Origin: an uncultured Eubacteriales bacterium
Lineage (GTDB): Bacteria; Bacillota; Clostridia; Peptostreptococcales; Anaerovoracaceae
Direction: 5' to 3'
NCBI GenBank assembly: GCA_902775345.1
Contig: CACYLW010000010.1
Coordinates: forward strand, 1 to 61,949
DNA length: 61,949 nt
Program-made: the position numbers and the translations under genes
Notes under the pieces: generated by a model
The model's input: the letters and a program-made list of their open reading frames with translations, nothing else
Told to the model about the DNA's origin: nothing
Databases searched by the model: none
Shown: piece after piece, positions 6,501 through 15,946 of the stretch
Numbering within the stretch: position 1 is the stretch's first letter
How the letters are laid out: each line of letters opens with the position of its first letter

Positions 6501-7649
6501 GTGAGACCGGAAGATATAAGAAAGATAAGAAAAAGAATAGATACTGCATTAAGTAATTTCAGAAGCATATACGGATGCTATGTGAATGCCGCCGGAGAGA
6601 CCGTTACAACGATGGAGATACCGGTGCTTGACATGGAGACTGAGGAATGCGGGATGTATGCTGCGATCCTTAAAAAGGTGCTGTCGGGCAAAGCCGAAAG
6701 GAATCAGATTGCACTGGAATTCCCTTCAGACAAAGTGGGAAACAGTGATGAGCACAGGCTGCTCATGGCGCTCAAAGGCACTCAGCTCAGAGACGAAAAC
6801 ATGAGAGAACTGCTGTATCAGCGGATCATGGGTTCCCTTGACATGGATGGAGACAGTTACGTGATAATACTGGCTGCAGATACATATGACCTGGGGACAA
6901 AGGATGTAAAGGACGAGGAGTGGTCGGAAGAATCAAACGACCAGTTCGAATACTTCATCTGCGCCATCTGCCCTGTGAAAACATCGAAGGCTGCTCTTCA
7001 GTATTCACCGGGCCAGCAGGAATTCAGGGGCATCTCGACAGGGACGCTTCTTGCTCCGCCGGCGCTCGGCTTCGTGTTCCCGGTACTTGATGAAGGAAGC
7101 GCTGATATATATCAGGTACAGTATTATACAAAGAGTACATCCGTGAACCACGGCGAGCTGATGACGGCTCTGTTCATGATAGACGATCCGCCGATGGCCG
7201 CCGACGTACAGAAGGAAACATTCAATTTCACTCTTTCCGAAGCGCTCGGAAAGGAGTGCAGTCTGGATGTAGTGACATCTCTTCAGGCAAAGCTGTCGGC
7301 AAAAGCAGAGGCGGTCCGTGAAGAAAGTCCTTCCGAAATTGCGGAAGTATACATCGAGGACATCGAGGAGATACTTTCGGACAAGGGCATATCTGATGGA
7401 AAAATCAGGGAGTTTGGTGAGTCCGTCGGAAAACGTTTTGACGGAGCGGCATCTTTCAATATCGGGAACATCATACAGAAGCGATCTTTTGAGGTCAGGA
7501 CGCCTGAAACAAGGATAATTACCGATCCTGAAACCGCGCTGAGAATAAAGACAAAAAAGATAGACGGAGTGACTTACATACTTGTGCCTGCCGGCGAGAG
7601 CGTAAGTGTAAACGGGGTGGAAATCAATTATCAGTCTGAAGAGATATGA
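6501..7649 (+). CDS. DUF4317 family protein
   Basis: 382 residues. The opening pattern EDIRKIRKRIDTALSNFRSI and the following GCYVNAAGETV match what I know of DUF4317, a cytoplasmic family of unknown function restricted mostly to Clostridia. No transmembrane segment or catalytic motif is evident. It begins with GTG, preceded by AGGAGA at 6490-6495. Its last 19 bases overlap the convergent DUF3810 gene, so the two transcripts collide. Function unknown. Confidence 0.8.
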   Translation: MRPEDIRKIRKRIDTALSNFRSIYGCYVNAAGETVTTMEIPVLDMETEECGMYAAILKKVLSGKAERNQIALEFPSDKVGNSDEHRLLMALKGTQLRDENMRELLYQRIMGSLDMDGDSYVIILAADTYDLGTKDVKDEEWSEESNDQFEYFICAICPVKTSKAALQYSPGQQEFRGISTGTLLAPPALGFVFPVLDEGSADIYQVQYYTKSTSVNHGELMTALFMIDDPPMAADVQKETFNFTLSEALGKECSLDVVTSLQAKLSAKAEAVREESPSEIAEVYIEDIEEILSDKGISDGKIREFGESVGKRFDGAASFNIGNIIQKRSFEVRTPETRIITDPETALRIKTKKIDGVTYILVPAGESVSVNGVEINYQSEEI

Positions 7650-8686
7650 TCAAGGTAATACATCAGCATAAGCGTGGTCAGCATGCCGTATGACTGTACG
7701 CCTTCTTTCTGACCGTTCGCCTTCAGATAAGCATCGTTGACGCGGTCCTGGACTTCGGCAGCTCCGGTTTCATGGGAAGACCAGAACATGCGGTTTTCCT
7801 CTGTTTCTGAAACAGCATATGACGGGAGCTTTTTGAGGAGCTTTTCATAGCGCTCGGGGTCGATCCGTCTGAGAGTGCCGCCCGCGTATGACCACGCTAT
7901 TAGCCAGCCGCTCCTGTTGAAAGAAGGATCATCCGATCCGATGCACGCAAGCCAGCCTATATAGTTAGCTTCGCCCTCGTTCATATAACCCCTGAGATGA
8001 GACAGTTCGTGGCACGCAGTGAACGGCTTTTCCATATCCGGCATTTCACCGTTTATGTTGGCTTCTACAGTGAACGGCGAATATATCCCGCTGACACCCA
8101 TGGCTGAGAATGCTCCGGAGAGTATTGAAAGCTGCTTTGGAGCGGGATAGTAACCGCGGAGTGACGGATGATTCTCTGAAAGTTTTTTCATGGAAAGCCG
8201 GGCTGCATCTGCAAGTTCGGTACCCTGTGGATATTCAGGCGCTGATTCACATTCCTCTGTCCGGCCTGTGATATACTCGCAGAATTCTGCAAGCTGATCT
8301 TCCGTAAACTTTGCGCCGGAAAGAGCTTCCTGATCGACAAAGCTGATTCTGTGATAATTGACCCCGCAGTTTGCGGCGTACATAAAGAAAAGAATCGATA
8401 CGATGAGAAAGATGTGCAGAAATGCTGACCGGAGCCTTTTTCGGCAGCGTATGATGTCCGCCGGAATTATAATGGGCAGGATGCAGACGGCGGCTTCGGC
8501 AACAGAAAAAGGAACAGTTCCAGTAAGACGTCCTGCAGTCGCTGTGATCAGCGAATAGATATTTACACTGTACCATTCGGCAAATCCTGTGATATTCTTT
8601 GAGGCAATCAAAAGAACCGCCGAAATACACAGCAGTATGATCGATATTATTAAATGTTTTGGTGCTTTCTTATCCGGACGATCCAT
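7631..8686 (-). CDS. DUF3810 membrane zinc-metalloprotease-like protein
   Basis: 351 residues from ATG 8686. Three hydrophobic segments occupy the N-terminal third (about 9-30, 55-75 and 85-105 in this numbering). The soluble C-terminal part carries CHELSHLRGYMNEGEANYIG, an HExxH zinc site with a downstream Glu, as in gluzincin-like peptidases and in DUF3810. It is probably an integral membrane peptidase with its catalytic part outside. The start is uncertain: no strong ribosome binding site is visible and the frame remains open for 43 more codons upstream, overlapping the divergent gene at 8760. Its 3' end overlaps the DUF4317 gene. Confidence 0.8.
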   Translation of the reverse strand: MDRPDKKAPKHLIISIILLCISAVLLIASKNITGFAEWYSVNIYSLITATAGRLTGTVPFSVAEAAVCILPIIIPADIIRCRKRLRSAFLHIFLIVSILFFMYAANCGVNYHRISFVDQEALSGAKFTEDQLAEFCEYITGRTEECESAPEYPQGTELADAARLSMKKLSENHPSLRGYYPAPKQLSILSGAFSAMGVSGIYSPFTVEANINGEMPDMEKPFTACHELSHLRGYMNEGEANYIGWLACIGSDDPSFNRSGWLIAWSYAGGTLRRIDPERYEKLLKKLPSYAVSETEENRMFWSSHETGAAEVQDRVNDAYLKANGQKEGVQSYGMLTTLMLMYYLDHISSD

Positions 8687-8759
8687 GAGTCGATGATACA
8701 GCACGACGGGGACAGATACAATGTGCTCCGTGGTATTTACTCTGTGAGGTGATACAGGG

Positions 8760-9416
8760 ATGAAGATAGGGATCATTTCAGATACCCACGGTCTGCTGAG
8801 ACCCGAGGTGATCAAGTCGCTGGAAGGATGCGAAGCTATCCTTCACGGCGGAGACATAAACAGGCAGGAAATAATCGATAGACTTGAGGAGACCGCACCG
8901 GTTTATGCTGTCCGCGGCAATGCTGACAGGGAATGGGCAGAACACATTCCGAGGTCCCTTGATTTTGAACTGGAGGGACTCCGGGTTTACATGACTCACA
9001 GAAAAAAGGATCTTCCTGAAGACCTTAGTGAATACGACCTTGTTGTGTTCGGTCACTCTCATAAGTATGAGGAGAGGCGTCAGGGAAGAACGCTGTTTCT
9101 TAATCCGGGAAGCTGCGGCCCTAGACGCTTCAATCAGGCAATAACCATGGCTGTAGCTGAGACAGCTGATGGCTCCATTGAGATCACGCGCGTGGACATT
9201 CAGCAGAAGCCGGCCGGAGGTCTCTCAAAATCACGGACTGAAGACCTGAAAAAGCAGATAGGGACCGTGATAAAAGAGACTCAGAAGAACCGCAGCCCTG
9301 AGACCATAGCAAACAAATACGGATATGACAGAGCGCTGACTGAACAGATCGCCAGACTGTATCTGACGCATCCCGGCGTTACTGCAGACGGGATCATGAC
9401 AAAAATGGGATATTGA
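8760..9416 (+). CDS. YfcE/MJ0936-type metallophosphoesterase with C-terminal extension
   Basis: 218 residues. The calcineurin-like core covers 1-160 and has all metal ligands: D8 and H10 (SDTHG), D32 (GGD), N54 (GNAD), H80, and H99/H101 (GHSH). Such enzymes hydrolyse phosphodiesters with Mn2+ or similar metals; the physiological substrate is usually unknown. Residues 165-218 are an added helical tail not found in the shortest homologues. That tail resembles part of the protein encoded immediately downstream. The start is separated by 73 bases from the divergent DUF3810 start, with AGGGATG adjacent. Confidence 0.88.
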   Translation: MKIGIISDTHGLLRPEVIKSLEGCEAILHGGDINRQEIIDRLEETAPVYAVRGNADREWAEHIPRSLDFELEGLRVYMTHRKKDLPEDLSEYDLVVFGHSHKYEERRQGRTLFLNPGSCGPRRFNQAITMAVAETADGSIEITRVDIQQKPAGGLSKSRTEDLKKQIGTVIKETQKNRSPETIANKYGYDRALTEQIARLYLTHPGVTADGIMTKMGY

Positions 9417-9417
9417 A

Positions 9418-9687
9418 ATGAGCGAAAAGAGTGAACTTCTGTATGAACTGATGCTTCGTAAAGGATATCCGGAGGCTTTTTCCCGGCTGATTTGTGCTGA
9501 GATGAACACGGACTTCACCGCAGAAAAAATGATGAGATATGTATCCGGAAGCAGGAAGCGGCTTGAGGACATTGCCGATGAGATGGTTGCGATAAAGGAC
9601 TTCAGGGACCGTATGGTAAACAAACACATCTCAGAGCACGCGCAGGCCAGCATAAACGATCTTTACAGAAACATCAACGAAGACTGA
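9418..9687 (+). CDS. Hypothetical helical protein, related to the tail of the upstream phosphoesterase
   Basis: 89 residues, one base after the upstream stop (TGAaATG), so surely co-transcribed and probably translationally coupled. The protein is predicted all-helical and charged. Residues 15-43 (KGYPEAFSRLICAEMNTDFT, then AEKMMRYV) align by eye with the phosphoesterase tail (YGYDRALTEQIARLYLTHPG, then VTADGIMTKM): shared GY, A, I, TA(D/E) and M positions. This suggests a common small helical module. Function not known. Confidence 0.7.
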   Translation: MSEKSELLYELMLRKGYPEAFSRLICAEMNTDFTAEKMMRYVSGSRKRLEDIADEMVAIKDFRDRMVNKHISEHAQASINDLYRNINED

Positions 9688-9706
9688 AATGAATGAGGTG
9701 TGAAAA

Positions 9707-10273
9707 TTGGAATTGCTGGATGTGGTAAACGAATCCGGTGAGCCTACCGGAGAAACAGTGGATCGTGAAACAGCTCATGCCGAGGGCATAAGACACAGGA
9801 CTTCACATCTGTGGCTGCTGAGAAAGAACGAAGGAAACACGGAAATACTTCTTCAGAAGAGAGCTCAGACCAAGTCGTTCCCGGGCTGTTATGATATCTC
9901 CAGTGCCGGTCACATACCGGCCGGTGATGATTACAGAGAGTCTGCCGTGCGCGAGCTCAAAGAAGAGCTGGGAGTTACAGCCGGGCAGTCAGACCTGATT
10001 TTTTGCGGTGATAAGTACATAATCTGGGATGATGTTTTCTTTGGCAAACCATACCATGACAGGCAGTATACAAGAGTATTCATGCTATGGACGGATGCAG
10101 ATGAAGACGCGTTTACGCTTCAGGAAGAAGAAGTTGACAGCATACTCTGGATGGATCTGGAGAGTTGCATAAATGGCGTAAAAGAAAACAGCTTTCCGAA
10201 CTGTATAGATATAGAAGAACTGATGATGGTCCGGAGGACGGCAGCGGAGTACAGGGCGCCTTTTGTCCGCTGA
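9707..10273 (+). CDS. Nudix hydrolase
   Basis: 188 residues with TTG start, preceded by GAGGTG. The N-terminus (LDVVNESGEPTGETVDRETAH) and WLLRK strand resemble the YfcD/IPP-isomerase-like Nudix branch. The Nudix box runs 68-90: G68, then REL KEELG at 82-89. The glutamate after G-x5 is replaced by D74, a conservative change from the standard pattern. These enzymes hydrolyse nucleoside diphosphates linked to another moiety with Mg2+; substrate unknown. It is 19 bases downstream of the helical protein gene and likely the last of this small operon, which ends at the hairpin near 10299. Confidence 0.87.
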   Translation: MELLDVVNESGEPTGETVDRETAHAEGIRHRTSHLWLLRKNEGNTEILLQKRAQTKSFPGCYDISSAGHIPAGDDYRESAVRELKEELGVTAGQSDLIFCGDKYIIWDDVFFGKPYHDRQYTRVFMLWTDADEDAFTLQEEEVDSILWMDLESCINGVKENSFPNCIDIEELMMVRRTAAEYRAPFVR

Positions 10274-10298
10274 TGACCGGCCGGGGCGGTTTCAGAAG

Positions 10299-10320
10299 CA
10301 CCACATCGCGTGGTGTTTTT
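10299..10320 (+). terminator. Intrinsic terminator after the Nudix gene
   Basis: Stem CACCAC (10299-10304) and GTGGTG (10310-10315), loop ATCGC, then TTTTTATTTT. Confidence 0.8.
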
Positions 10321-10390
10321 ATTTTGCCCGGAAACGCAGAACGATCGACTTCGGGCGGAAAAAAACAGGCTTTATTTGGGGACAGTAAAG

Positions 10391-10417
10391 TGCTATTATT
10401 GGTTAGATATTACTAAC
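10391..10417 (+). promoter_or_regulatory. Promoter and dyad upstream of the ABC transporter
   Basis: Extended -10 TGCTATTAT (hexamer 10394-10399) followed by an inverted repeat GTTAG-ATATTA-CTAAC (10402-10417) that would cover the transcription start. An operator role is inferred. Confidence 0.5.
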
Positions 10418-10445
10418 TATTGTTTTCTGATGAGGTCAATAATTC

Positions 10446-11147
10446 ATGAAAATAGTTCAATTCAAAGATGTAACAAGGACATATGTAACAGGTGATCACA
10501 CACAGGATGCTCTGGCCCATGTAGACCTGGAGATCGAAGGCGGAAAATTTGTGGTCATTCTCGGCCCGTCAGGAGCCGGCAAGAGCACCTTCCTCAATCT
10601 TCTGGGCGGCCTGGATAATCCTACAAGCGGAACGATAATCGTGGATAACACGGATATCTCCACGCTTTCAAGTGATGAGCTGGCAGATTACAGGGCGGCT
10701 AAAGTGGGATTCGTATTTCAGTCATATAATCTGATACCGACGCTTACCGTTCTGGAAAACGTAGCGCTTGTAGAAGAGATAGCGCCGGAACATATGAGCG
10801 CGGAGGAACTGCTGGCAGAGGTGGGACTGGCGGATCACGCTCATCAGTTTCCGCATGAGCTGTCCGGAGGTGAGCAGCAGAGAGTTTCCATCTGCAGGGC
10901 ACTGACCAAGAATCCCAGGATACTGCTTTGCGATGAACCTACAGGAGCGCTTGACTCCGAGACGGGCGTAGTCGTACTCAAACTGCTCCTGAAGATGGCC
11001 AGAGATTACGGCAAGACGATAATCATCGTGACTCATAACCAGAATATCGCCAGGATGGCAGACGTTGTAATACAGATAAGGAGCGGCAGGCTCAAATCCG
11101 TTGAGGAGCAGCCGCATCCGTTATCAGCGGACGAGGTGGAATGGTAA
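10446..11147 (+). CDS. ABC transporter ATP-binding protein (MacB/LolD type)
   Basis: 233 residues. Walker A GPSGAGKS at 40-47, Q-loop Q92, signature LSGGEQ at 139-144, Walker B ILLCDE at 159-164 and H-loop H197 are all intact. The sequence belongs to the group that energises FtsX-fold permeases, used for lipoprotein or peptide export or antimicrobial peptide resistance. It overlaps the permease gene through TAATG, so the two are coupled. Transcription likely starts at the extended -10 promoter near 10394, and a dyad there suggests repression. Substrate cannot be determined. Confidence 0.93.
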   Translation: MKIVQFKDVTRTYVTGDHTQDALAHVDLEIEGGKFVVILGPSGAGKSTFLNLLGGLDNPTSGTIIVDNTDISTLSSDELADYRAAKVGFVFQSYNLIPTLTVLENVALVEEIAPEHMSAEELLAEVGLADHAHQFPHELSGGEQQRVSICRALTKNPRILLCDEPTGALDSETGVVVLKLLLKMARDYGKTIIIVTHNQNIARMADVVIQIRSGRLKSVEEQPHPLSADEVEW

Positions 11148-13504
11148 TGCTGAGACGTAAACTGTGGAGAACAGCAAAGGTATATAAGGTTCAGTTCATA
11201 TCCATGATCCTTCTGATCGCACTTGGCATCGGGGTTTTCGTAGGCTTCAACGCCGAGTGGGTAACAATAGGCAAAGATACCGGGGCGTTTTTTAAAGACT
11301 GCGGTTTTGCCGACTACAGGATAATAGACGAAGACGGGATATCACCCGGCGATGTGGATAAGATCAGGGATATAAAAGGGGTAACAGGAGTCAGCAGATT
11401 CTTCTCTGTCAATACAGATGTAAAAGGCTCAGATGATCAGCTCGCGCTTGCGGTAACAGAGAGCGAGCATACATCCGGATTTGTCCTGACGGAAGGCGAA
11501 GAGTATGACAGATGGGATCCGGAAGGATTCTGGCTCATGGATAAGTATGCGGAGCTGAACGGGATTAAACCGGGGGACAGTCTGACAGTTACTTTCGGGG
11601 ACATGGAGTTTACAGGAACTGTCAGGGGTCTGATAGAATCGGCGGAATTTCTCATCTGCGTACGCGATGAATCTCAGGTGATGCCTGATTTCAACACATA
11701 CGGATATGTTTATGCTGCGCCTGCAATGCTGAGAAAGGTGATCGGGCAGCAGATAAGGAAGGAAGAACCTGACATCGATGACGATATCATGAGCGTCGCT
11801 GTCAAGGCGGCGTGCGATGAAGTCTTCTGCCAGATAAATGTCAATTCATACCTGGATAAGGAGGAGATACAGACGGCTGTAGACAAGGCGCTTGGGCGTT
11901 CCCTCATGATACTTACGAAAGATGAGAATGTATCATATTCAGAATCGAGAGGCGAGATGAACGAGGGCAAAACCATGGGAGCGGTACTTCCGGTGCTTTT
12001 CCTTGCGATAGCGATACTGACGATGATAACAACGATGAACAGGATCACTATCAGCGAGAAGACACAGATCGGTACGCTCAAGGCGCTCGGCTTCAGGGAC
12101 AGAAGGATAATATGGCACTACACTTCATATGCGGTCATCATATCCCTGACCGGCTCAGTGCTCGGAATGATACTGGGTTATCTGTTATGCAGGATGGTAA
12201 TGTCACAGGATGGAATGATGGGCACTTATTTTGTGATGCCTGACTGGACGATCCATCTCCCTCTGTGGATCTGGGCGATAGTCCTGCTGATAGTCCTGCT
12301 CACGATCTTCATAGGGTATCTTTCGGTCAGAGATCTGCTCCGCGGAACTGCCGCAGAGACTCTGCGCCCGTATGCTCCGAAACATATTCACAGACTGTTC
12401 CTAGAAGGGACAGCGCTCTGGCGAAGGATGCGATTCGGTACGAAGTGGAACCTAAGAGACATATTCCGCCACAAATCCCGCAGCGCGATGTCGTTTATCG
12501 GCACCTTCGGATGCATGCTGATGCTTGTTGCGTCATTCGGCATGAACCAGACGATGACAAACTTTCTTGATACCTTCTATGACGGGACGGCGGCTTATTC
12601 TGCAAAAATTTTCATGTCGCCGGATGCCGGCAATGAAGATGCGGTAAAGCTTGCCGGGGATCTCGACGGAGACTACAGCGCGTCTGTCAGCGCAAAGGTA
12701 GGAGACAAAACTGTCTCGGTCGATGTTTACAATATCACTCGCGGGATGTGCAGATTCATAGATGAAGACTCCAACATCATTTCCCTGCCTGAAGATGGAG
12801 CGCTTATCTGCAAGCGGCTCGCCAAAAAATTTGATGCCGGTCCGGGAGATACGGTGACCATAGAGCCTTATGGTACTGATGAAAGCTATGATATCCATAT
12901 CAGCGGCATCAACGGATCTCTCACGGAGAGCATATCCATGACGGAGGAATATGCAAAGTCTCTGGGGCTGACTGACAGCGAAGCTTACAGGATCACCAAC
13001 GTGTATACAATGACGGGCAAGGATCAGATAAGCACCGGCAGCAATATCACGAGTGTGCAGAGCAAGCAGGATATCATCGATTCGTTCGATTCGTTCATGA
13101 AAATATTCTATTTCTTCATCATCGTTCTCATAGTCGCATCAGTGCTTCTGTGCCTGATCGTACTTTACAATCTCGGGATCATGAGTTATATGGAACGCTA
13201 CCGTGAGATGGCGACACTCAAGGTGCTGGGCTTCAGGAACAAAGCGATCGGCCGGCTTCTGATATCACAGAACCTGTGGATAGCTGTGGCAGGAACTCTT
13301 CTGGGCATACCGTCAGGCATCTGGGCGCTGAACTATCTGATGAACATGCTGGCGGGAAGCTATGAAATGGAGACTACGGTAGGACCTGAAAGCATACTGC
13401 CTGCTACAGCCCTGAATCTCGGGGTGGCAGTGATCGTGGGATGGATGATATCCCGAAAGAATCGCAGGATCAACATGGTAGAGGCTCTGAAGGGAACAGA
13501 ATAA
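11147..13504 (+). CDS. FtsX-fold ABC permease
   Basis: 785 residues from ATG 11147, which shares the A of the upstream TAA; an in-frame ATG at 11141 lies too close to the AGGTGG site. Layout: one N-terminal membrane helix (about 15-35), a large extracellular domain, three helices around 280-390, another near 440-460, a second extracellular domain, and three helices from about 655 to 775. Two FtsX modules (SEKTQIGTLKALGFRDRRI and ERYREMATLKVLGFRNKAI) show an internal duplication, so the transmembrane part may be formed by one chain. It pairs with the preceding ATPase. Terminator at 13533-13564 ends the operon. Confidence 0.92.
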   Translation: MLRRKLWRTAKVYKVQFISMILLIALGIGVFVGFNAEWVTIGKDTGAFFKDCGFADYRIIDEDGISPGDVDKIRDIKGVTGVSRFFSVNTDVKGSDDQLALAVTESEHTSGFVLTEGEEYDRWDPEGFWLMDKYAELNGIKPGDSLTVTFGDMEFTGTVRGLIESAEFLICVRDESQVMPDFNTYGYVYAAPAMLRKVIGQQIRKEEPDIDDDIMSVAVKAACDEVFCQINVNSYLDKEEIQTAVDKALGRSLMILTKDENVSYSESRGEMNEGKTMGAVLPVLFLAIAILTMITTMNRITISEKTQIGTLKALGFRDRRIIWHYTSYAVIISLTGSVLGMILGYLLCRMVMSQDGMMGTYFVMPDWTIHLPLWIWAIVLLIVLLTIFIGYLSVRDLLRGTAAETLRPYAPKHIHRLFLEGTALWRRMRFGTKWNLRDIFRHKSRSAMSFIGTFGCMLMLVASFGMNQTMTNFLDTFYDGTAAYSAKIFMSPDAGNEDAVKLAGDLDGDYSASVSAKVGDKTVSVDVYNITRGMCRFIDEDSNIISLPEDGALICKRLAKKFDAGPGDTVTIEPYGTDESYDIHISGINGSLTESISMTEEYAKSLGLTDSEAYRITNVYTMTGKDQISTGSNITSVQSKQDIIDSFDSFMKIFYFFIIVLIVASVLLCLIVLYNLGIMSYMERYREMATLKVLGFRNKAIGRLLISQNLWIAVAGTLLGIPSGIWALNYLMNMLAGSYEMETTVGPESILPATALNLGVAVIVGWMISRKNRRINMVEALKGTE

Positions 13505-13532
13505 GGAAGAGCGCGCACTTATTATTTGTAAG

Positions 13533-13564
13533 AAAACCGGGTTTTTATAAGCCCGGTTTTTTTG
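13533..13564 (+). terminator. Intrinsic terminator after the ABC permease
   Basis: AAACCGGG...CCCGGTTT hairpin with a TTTATA-type loop and a long T tract. Confidence 0.85.
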
Positions 13565-13572
13565 TTTTAAAA

Positions 13573-13606
13573 TATTTCAAAAATTTTAACTAAAAATATT
13601 GAAATA
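13573..13606. promoter_or_regulatory. Inverted repeat upstream of the acyl-CoA ligase
   Basis: TATTTCAA (13573-13580) and TTGAAATA (13599-13606) perfect arms with an 18-base A+T-rich spacer, about 60 bases before the ligase start. The MarR-type gene ending this two-gene unit could bind it; this is inferred. Confidence 0.4.
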
Positions 13607-13668
13607 AGCATGATGGAGGACTATACTGTCTCCCTGTAATTTTAATACGGAATGAAAGGGACAGATCA

Positions 13669-15438
13669 ATGAGTAAAAATATACAGGTAAAACAGCTGAA
13701 ACCGGTTTACCCGGCGGAAGAACACGAAAACGTACGGGCTCTGCTTGACTACGCGGCAAGGACTTACGGAGATGACGCGGCATTCATACTTAAGGAAAAG
13801 CCTGCCGGCCGGAAAAGCGAGCCGGTCTACAGAAACATATCATATAAAGAACTGAGAGAAGATGTACGAAGGCTGGGAGCAGGACTTATGGCAGCAGGGA
13901 TCATCAATGCCAGGATCGCCATAATAGGGGAGAACTCCTATCACTGGCAGCTTGCTTATCTGGCGGCGATGAGCGGACTTGGTATATGCGTACCGCTTGA
14001 CAAAGGCCTCCCATACGCCGAACTCAAGACTTCAATACAGAAAAGCGGATGCAATGTCCTCTTCTTTGACAGAAAGCATGAGGCGCTTGCCGGCAGGCTC
14101 CGGAGCGAGGCTGCGGATCCCATGTCGGCACCAACGGCTGTCTCGGAATATATATGCATGGATGATGATAATGAAAGCTATATAAGCCTTCGTGGACTTC
14201 TTGAGAAGGGCAGAGAAGAGATCGCGTCAGGCCATACAGCGTTTGACGATCTTACTGTCAATCGCGAGGCGCTTTCCAATCTGATCTTCACCTCGGGCAC
14301 CACAAGTGCTGCCAAGGCTGTCATGCTTAATCAGAGAAACATCATGTTCAATGTTTACAGCCTTAAGCAGGTAGAAGACGTAAGGCACGGAGACGTGAAC
14401 ATAGCTCTTCTCCCGTATCATCATACTTTCGGGGCAACAGGCCAGCTCCTCATGTATTCATGCGGTGTAACAACGGTTTTCTGTGATGGACTCAAATACC
14501 TGCAGAAGAACTTTGTGGAATATCATGTCTCGGTATTCATCGGCGTTCCGCTTCTGATGGAAGCCATGTATAAGAAAATCCTTGCCGGCATCCGGAAGCA
14601 GGGCAAGGAGAAGACTTTTGAAAGAGGCATCATGCTGTCACGCATGCTCAGAAAGGTCAGGATAGATGTCAGACGAAAACTGTTCAGGGACGTGCTGAAT
14701 GAACTTGGAGGCAGTCTTCGCATGGTCGTAAGCGGTGCTGCTGCGCTCGACAGCGCTGTCATACGCGGATATGAAGACATCGGAGTAGAAGTAGTTCAGG
14801 GATACGGCATGACGGAATCCGCACCGGTCATAGCTGCGGAAAACCTGTTCAACCGTTCACCTGGCTCGATTGGACTCGGAACACCGGGCATGGAGGTGGA
14901 GATCGCCGATCCGAATGAAGAGGGTATAGGCGAGATAATCGTCAGATCTCCGAGTGTTATGATGGGATACTATCAGGATAAGACCGAAACCGATAAGGTG
15001 CTGGCAGACGGCTGGCTGCATACAGGCGATCTGGCATATCTTGATAAGCGCGGATACATACACATTACGGGAAGATCAAAAAACGTCATCGTGCTCAAGA
15101 ACGGCAAGAATGTCTATCCGGAAGAAATCGAGACAATAATAGCCGAGCTCCCATACGTAAAAGAGAATATTGTATTCGGAGAAATCAGACGTGAAGGCGC
15201 TGACGACAGGGACGAGGTGCTGGTTGCAAAGATCGTTTACGATGAAGATATAATGAAAGAAAAATACGGTTCAGTTACTGAGAAACAGATTCGTGAAACA
15301 GCAGAACGGGATATTGACCGGATAAACAGTAATATGCCAAAATACAAACATGTGCACAGACTTATCCTGCAGACTGAAGAGATGGCAAAGACCACAACAG
15401 GAAAGGTCAAAAGATACGAAGAACAGGAGCGCAAATGA
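13669..15438 (+). CDS. AMP-forming acyl-CoA synthetase / long-chain fatty acid ligase
   Basis: 589 residues of the ANL superfamily: a carboxylate is adenylated with ATP and then moved to CoA. Motifs in order are the phosphate-binding loop NLIFTSGTTSAAKAVML (about 204-220), YGMTESAPV near 379-387, GWLHTGDLAY near 447-456, GRSKNVIVLKNGKNVYPEE, and the C-terminal lysine region TTTGKVKRYE. Its length is typical of long-chain members, although the Ser/Thr loop has AAKA instead of the more usual PKGV. The stop overlaps the MarR start by ATGA, so expression is coupled. The preceding inverted repeat may be an operator. Confidence 0.88.
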   Translation: MSKNIQVKQLKPVYPAEEHENVRALLDYAARTYGDDAAFILKEKPAGRKSEPVYRNISYKELREDVRRLGAGLMAAGIINARIAIIGENSYHWQLAYLAAMSGLGICVPLDKGLPYAELKTSIQKSGCNVLFFDRKHEALAGRLRSEAADPMSAPTAVSEYICMDDDNESYISLRGLLEKGREEIASGHTAFDDLTVNREALSNLIFTSGTTSAAKAVMLNQRNIMFNVYSLKQVEDVRHGDVNIALLPYHHTFGATGQLLMYSCGVTTVFCDGLKYLQKNFVEYHVSVFIGVPLLMEAMYKKILAGIRKQGKEKTFERGIMLSRMLRKVRIDVRRKLFRDVLNELGGSLRMVVSGAAALDSAVIRGYEDIGVEVVQGYGMTESAPVIAAENLFNRSPGSIGLGTPGMEVEIADPNEEGIGEIIVRSPSVMMGYYQDKTETDKVLADGWLHTGDLAYLDKRGYIHITGRSKNVIVLKNGKNVYPEEIETIIAELPYVKENIVFGEIRREGADDRDEVLVAKIVYDEDIMKEKYGSVTEKQIRETAERDIDRINSNMPKYKHVHRLILQTEEMAKTTTGKVKRYEEQERK

Positions 15439-15908
15439 GAGAGCTGGAACGGCATTTCAATAACATGTATGACAAGTTCAAGCTGATGCTGTATGACCGG
15501 GCCCTGAAAGAGCGCGGAAGCAGCATGCCGGGAGACCTGAGCCTTCAGGAAGTGATATATATGGAAATCATCATTGCCCTCGGGGCTCCGACAGTAGCGG
15601 AGTTTTCAAGATACTCCAAGCTGTCTGCGCCTAATACGGCGTACCGCCTTAATAAGCTTGAGGAGAGAGGGTATATAAGGCGTACAAGAAATGACCTTGA
15701 TAAGAGAGAATTCCGCATAGAGCCGACTGACCGCTACAGGGAAGAATATGGTGTTATTTTCGACTATATCCATCTTGTGTGTGACAGGATAGAGGAGCGG
15801 TTTTCACCGGATGACGTGGATAAATTCAGGGAAATGCTGGGGATCATCAGCGAGGAACTGATGCCTGAGGCAGGCAGCCAGCTCAGTGAACGCGGCGCAA
15901 AAGAATAG
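15435..15908 (+). CDS. MarR family transcriptional regulator
   Basis: 157 residues. The winged helix lies around 50-105 (PTVAEFSRYSKLSAPNTAYR, LNKLEERGYIRRTRNDLDKR), with the DKR wing typical of MarR. It overlaps the acyl-CoA ligase gene by four bases and is probably its regulator, similar in layout to FabT/FadR-like control of lipid genes. Ligand unknown, perhaps an acyl-CoA or acyl-ACP. A 38-base gap leads to the aspartokinase gene, which may be read through. Confidence 0.87.
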   Translation: MRELERHFNNMYDKFKLMLYDRALKERGSSMPGDLSLQEVIYMEIIIALGAPTVAEFSRYSKLSAPNTAYRLNKLEERGYIRRTRNDLDKREFRIEPTDRYREEYGVIFDYIHLVCDRIEERFSPDDVDKFREMLGIISEELMPEAGSQLSERGAKE

Positions 15909-15946
15909 TAAAGAGCAATTACAGAAAAGAGACTAGGAGGAATCAC

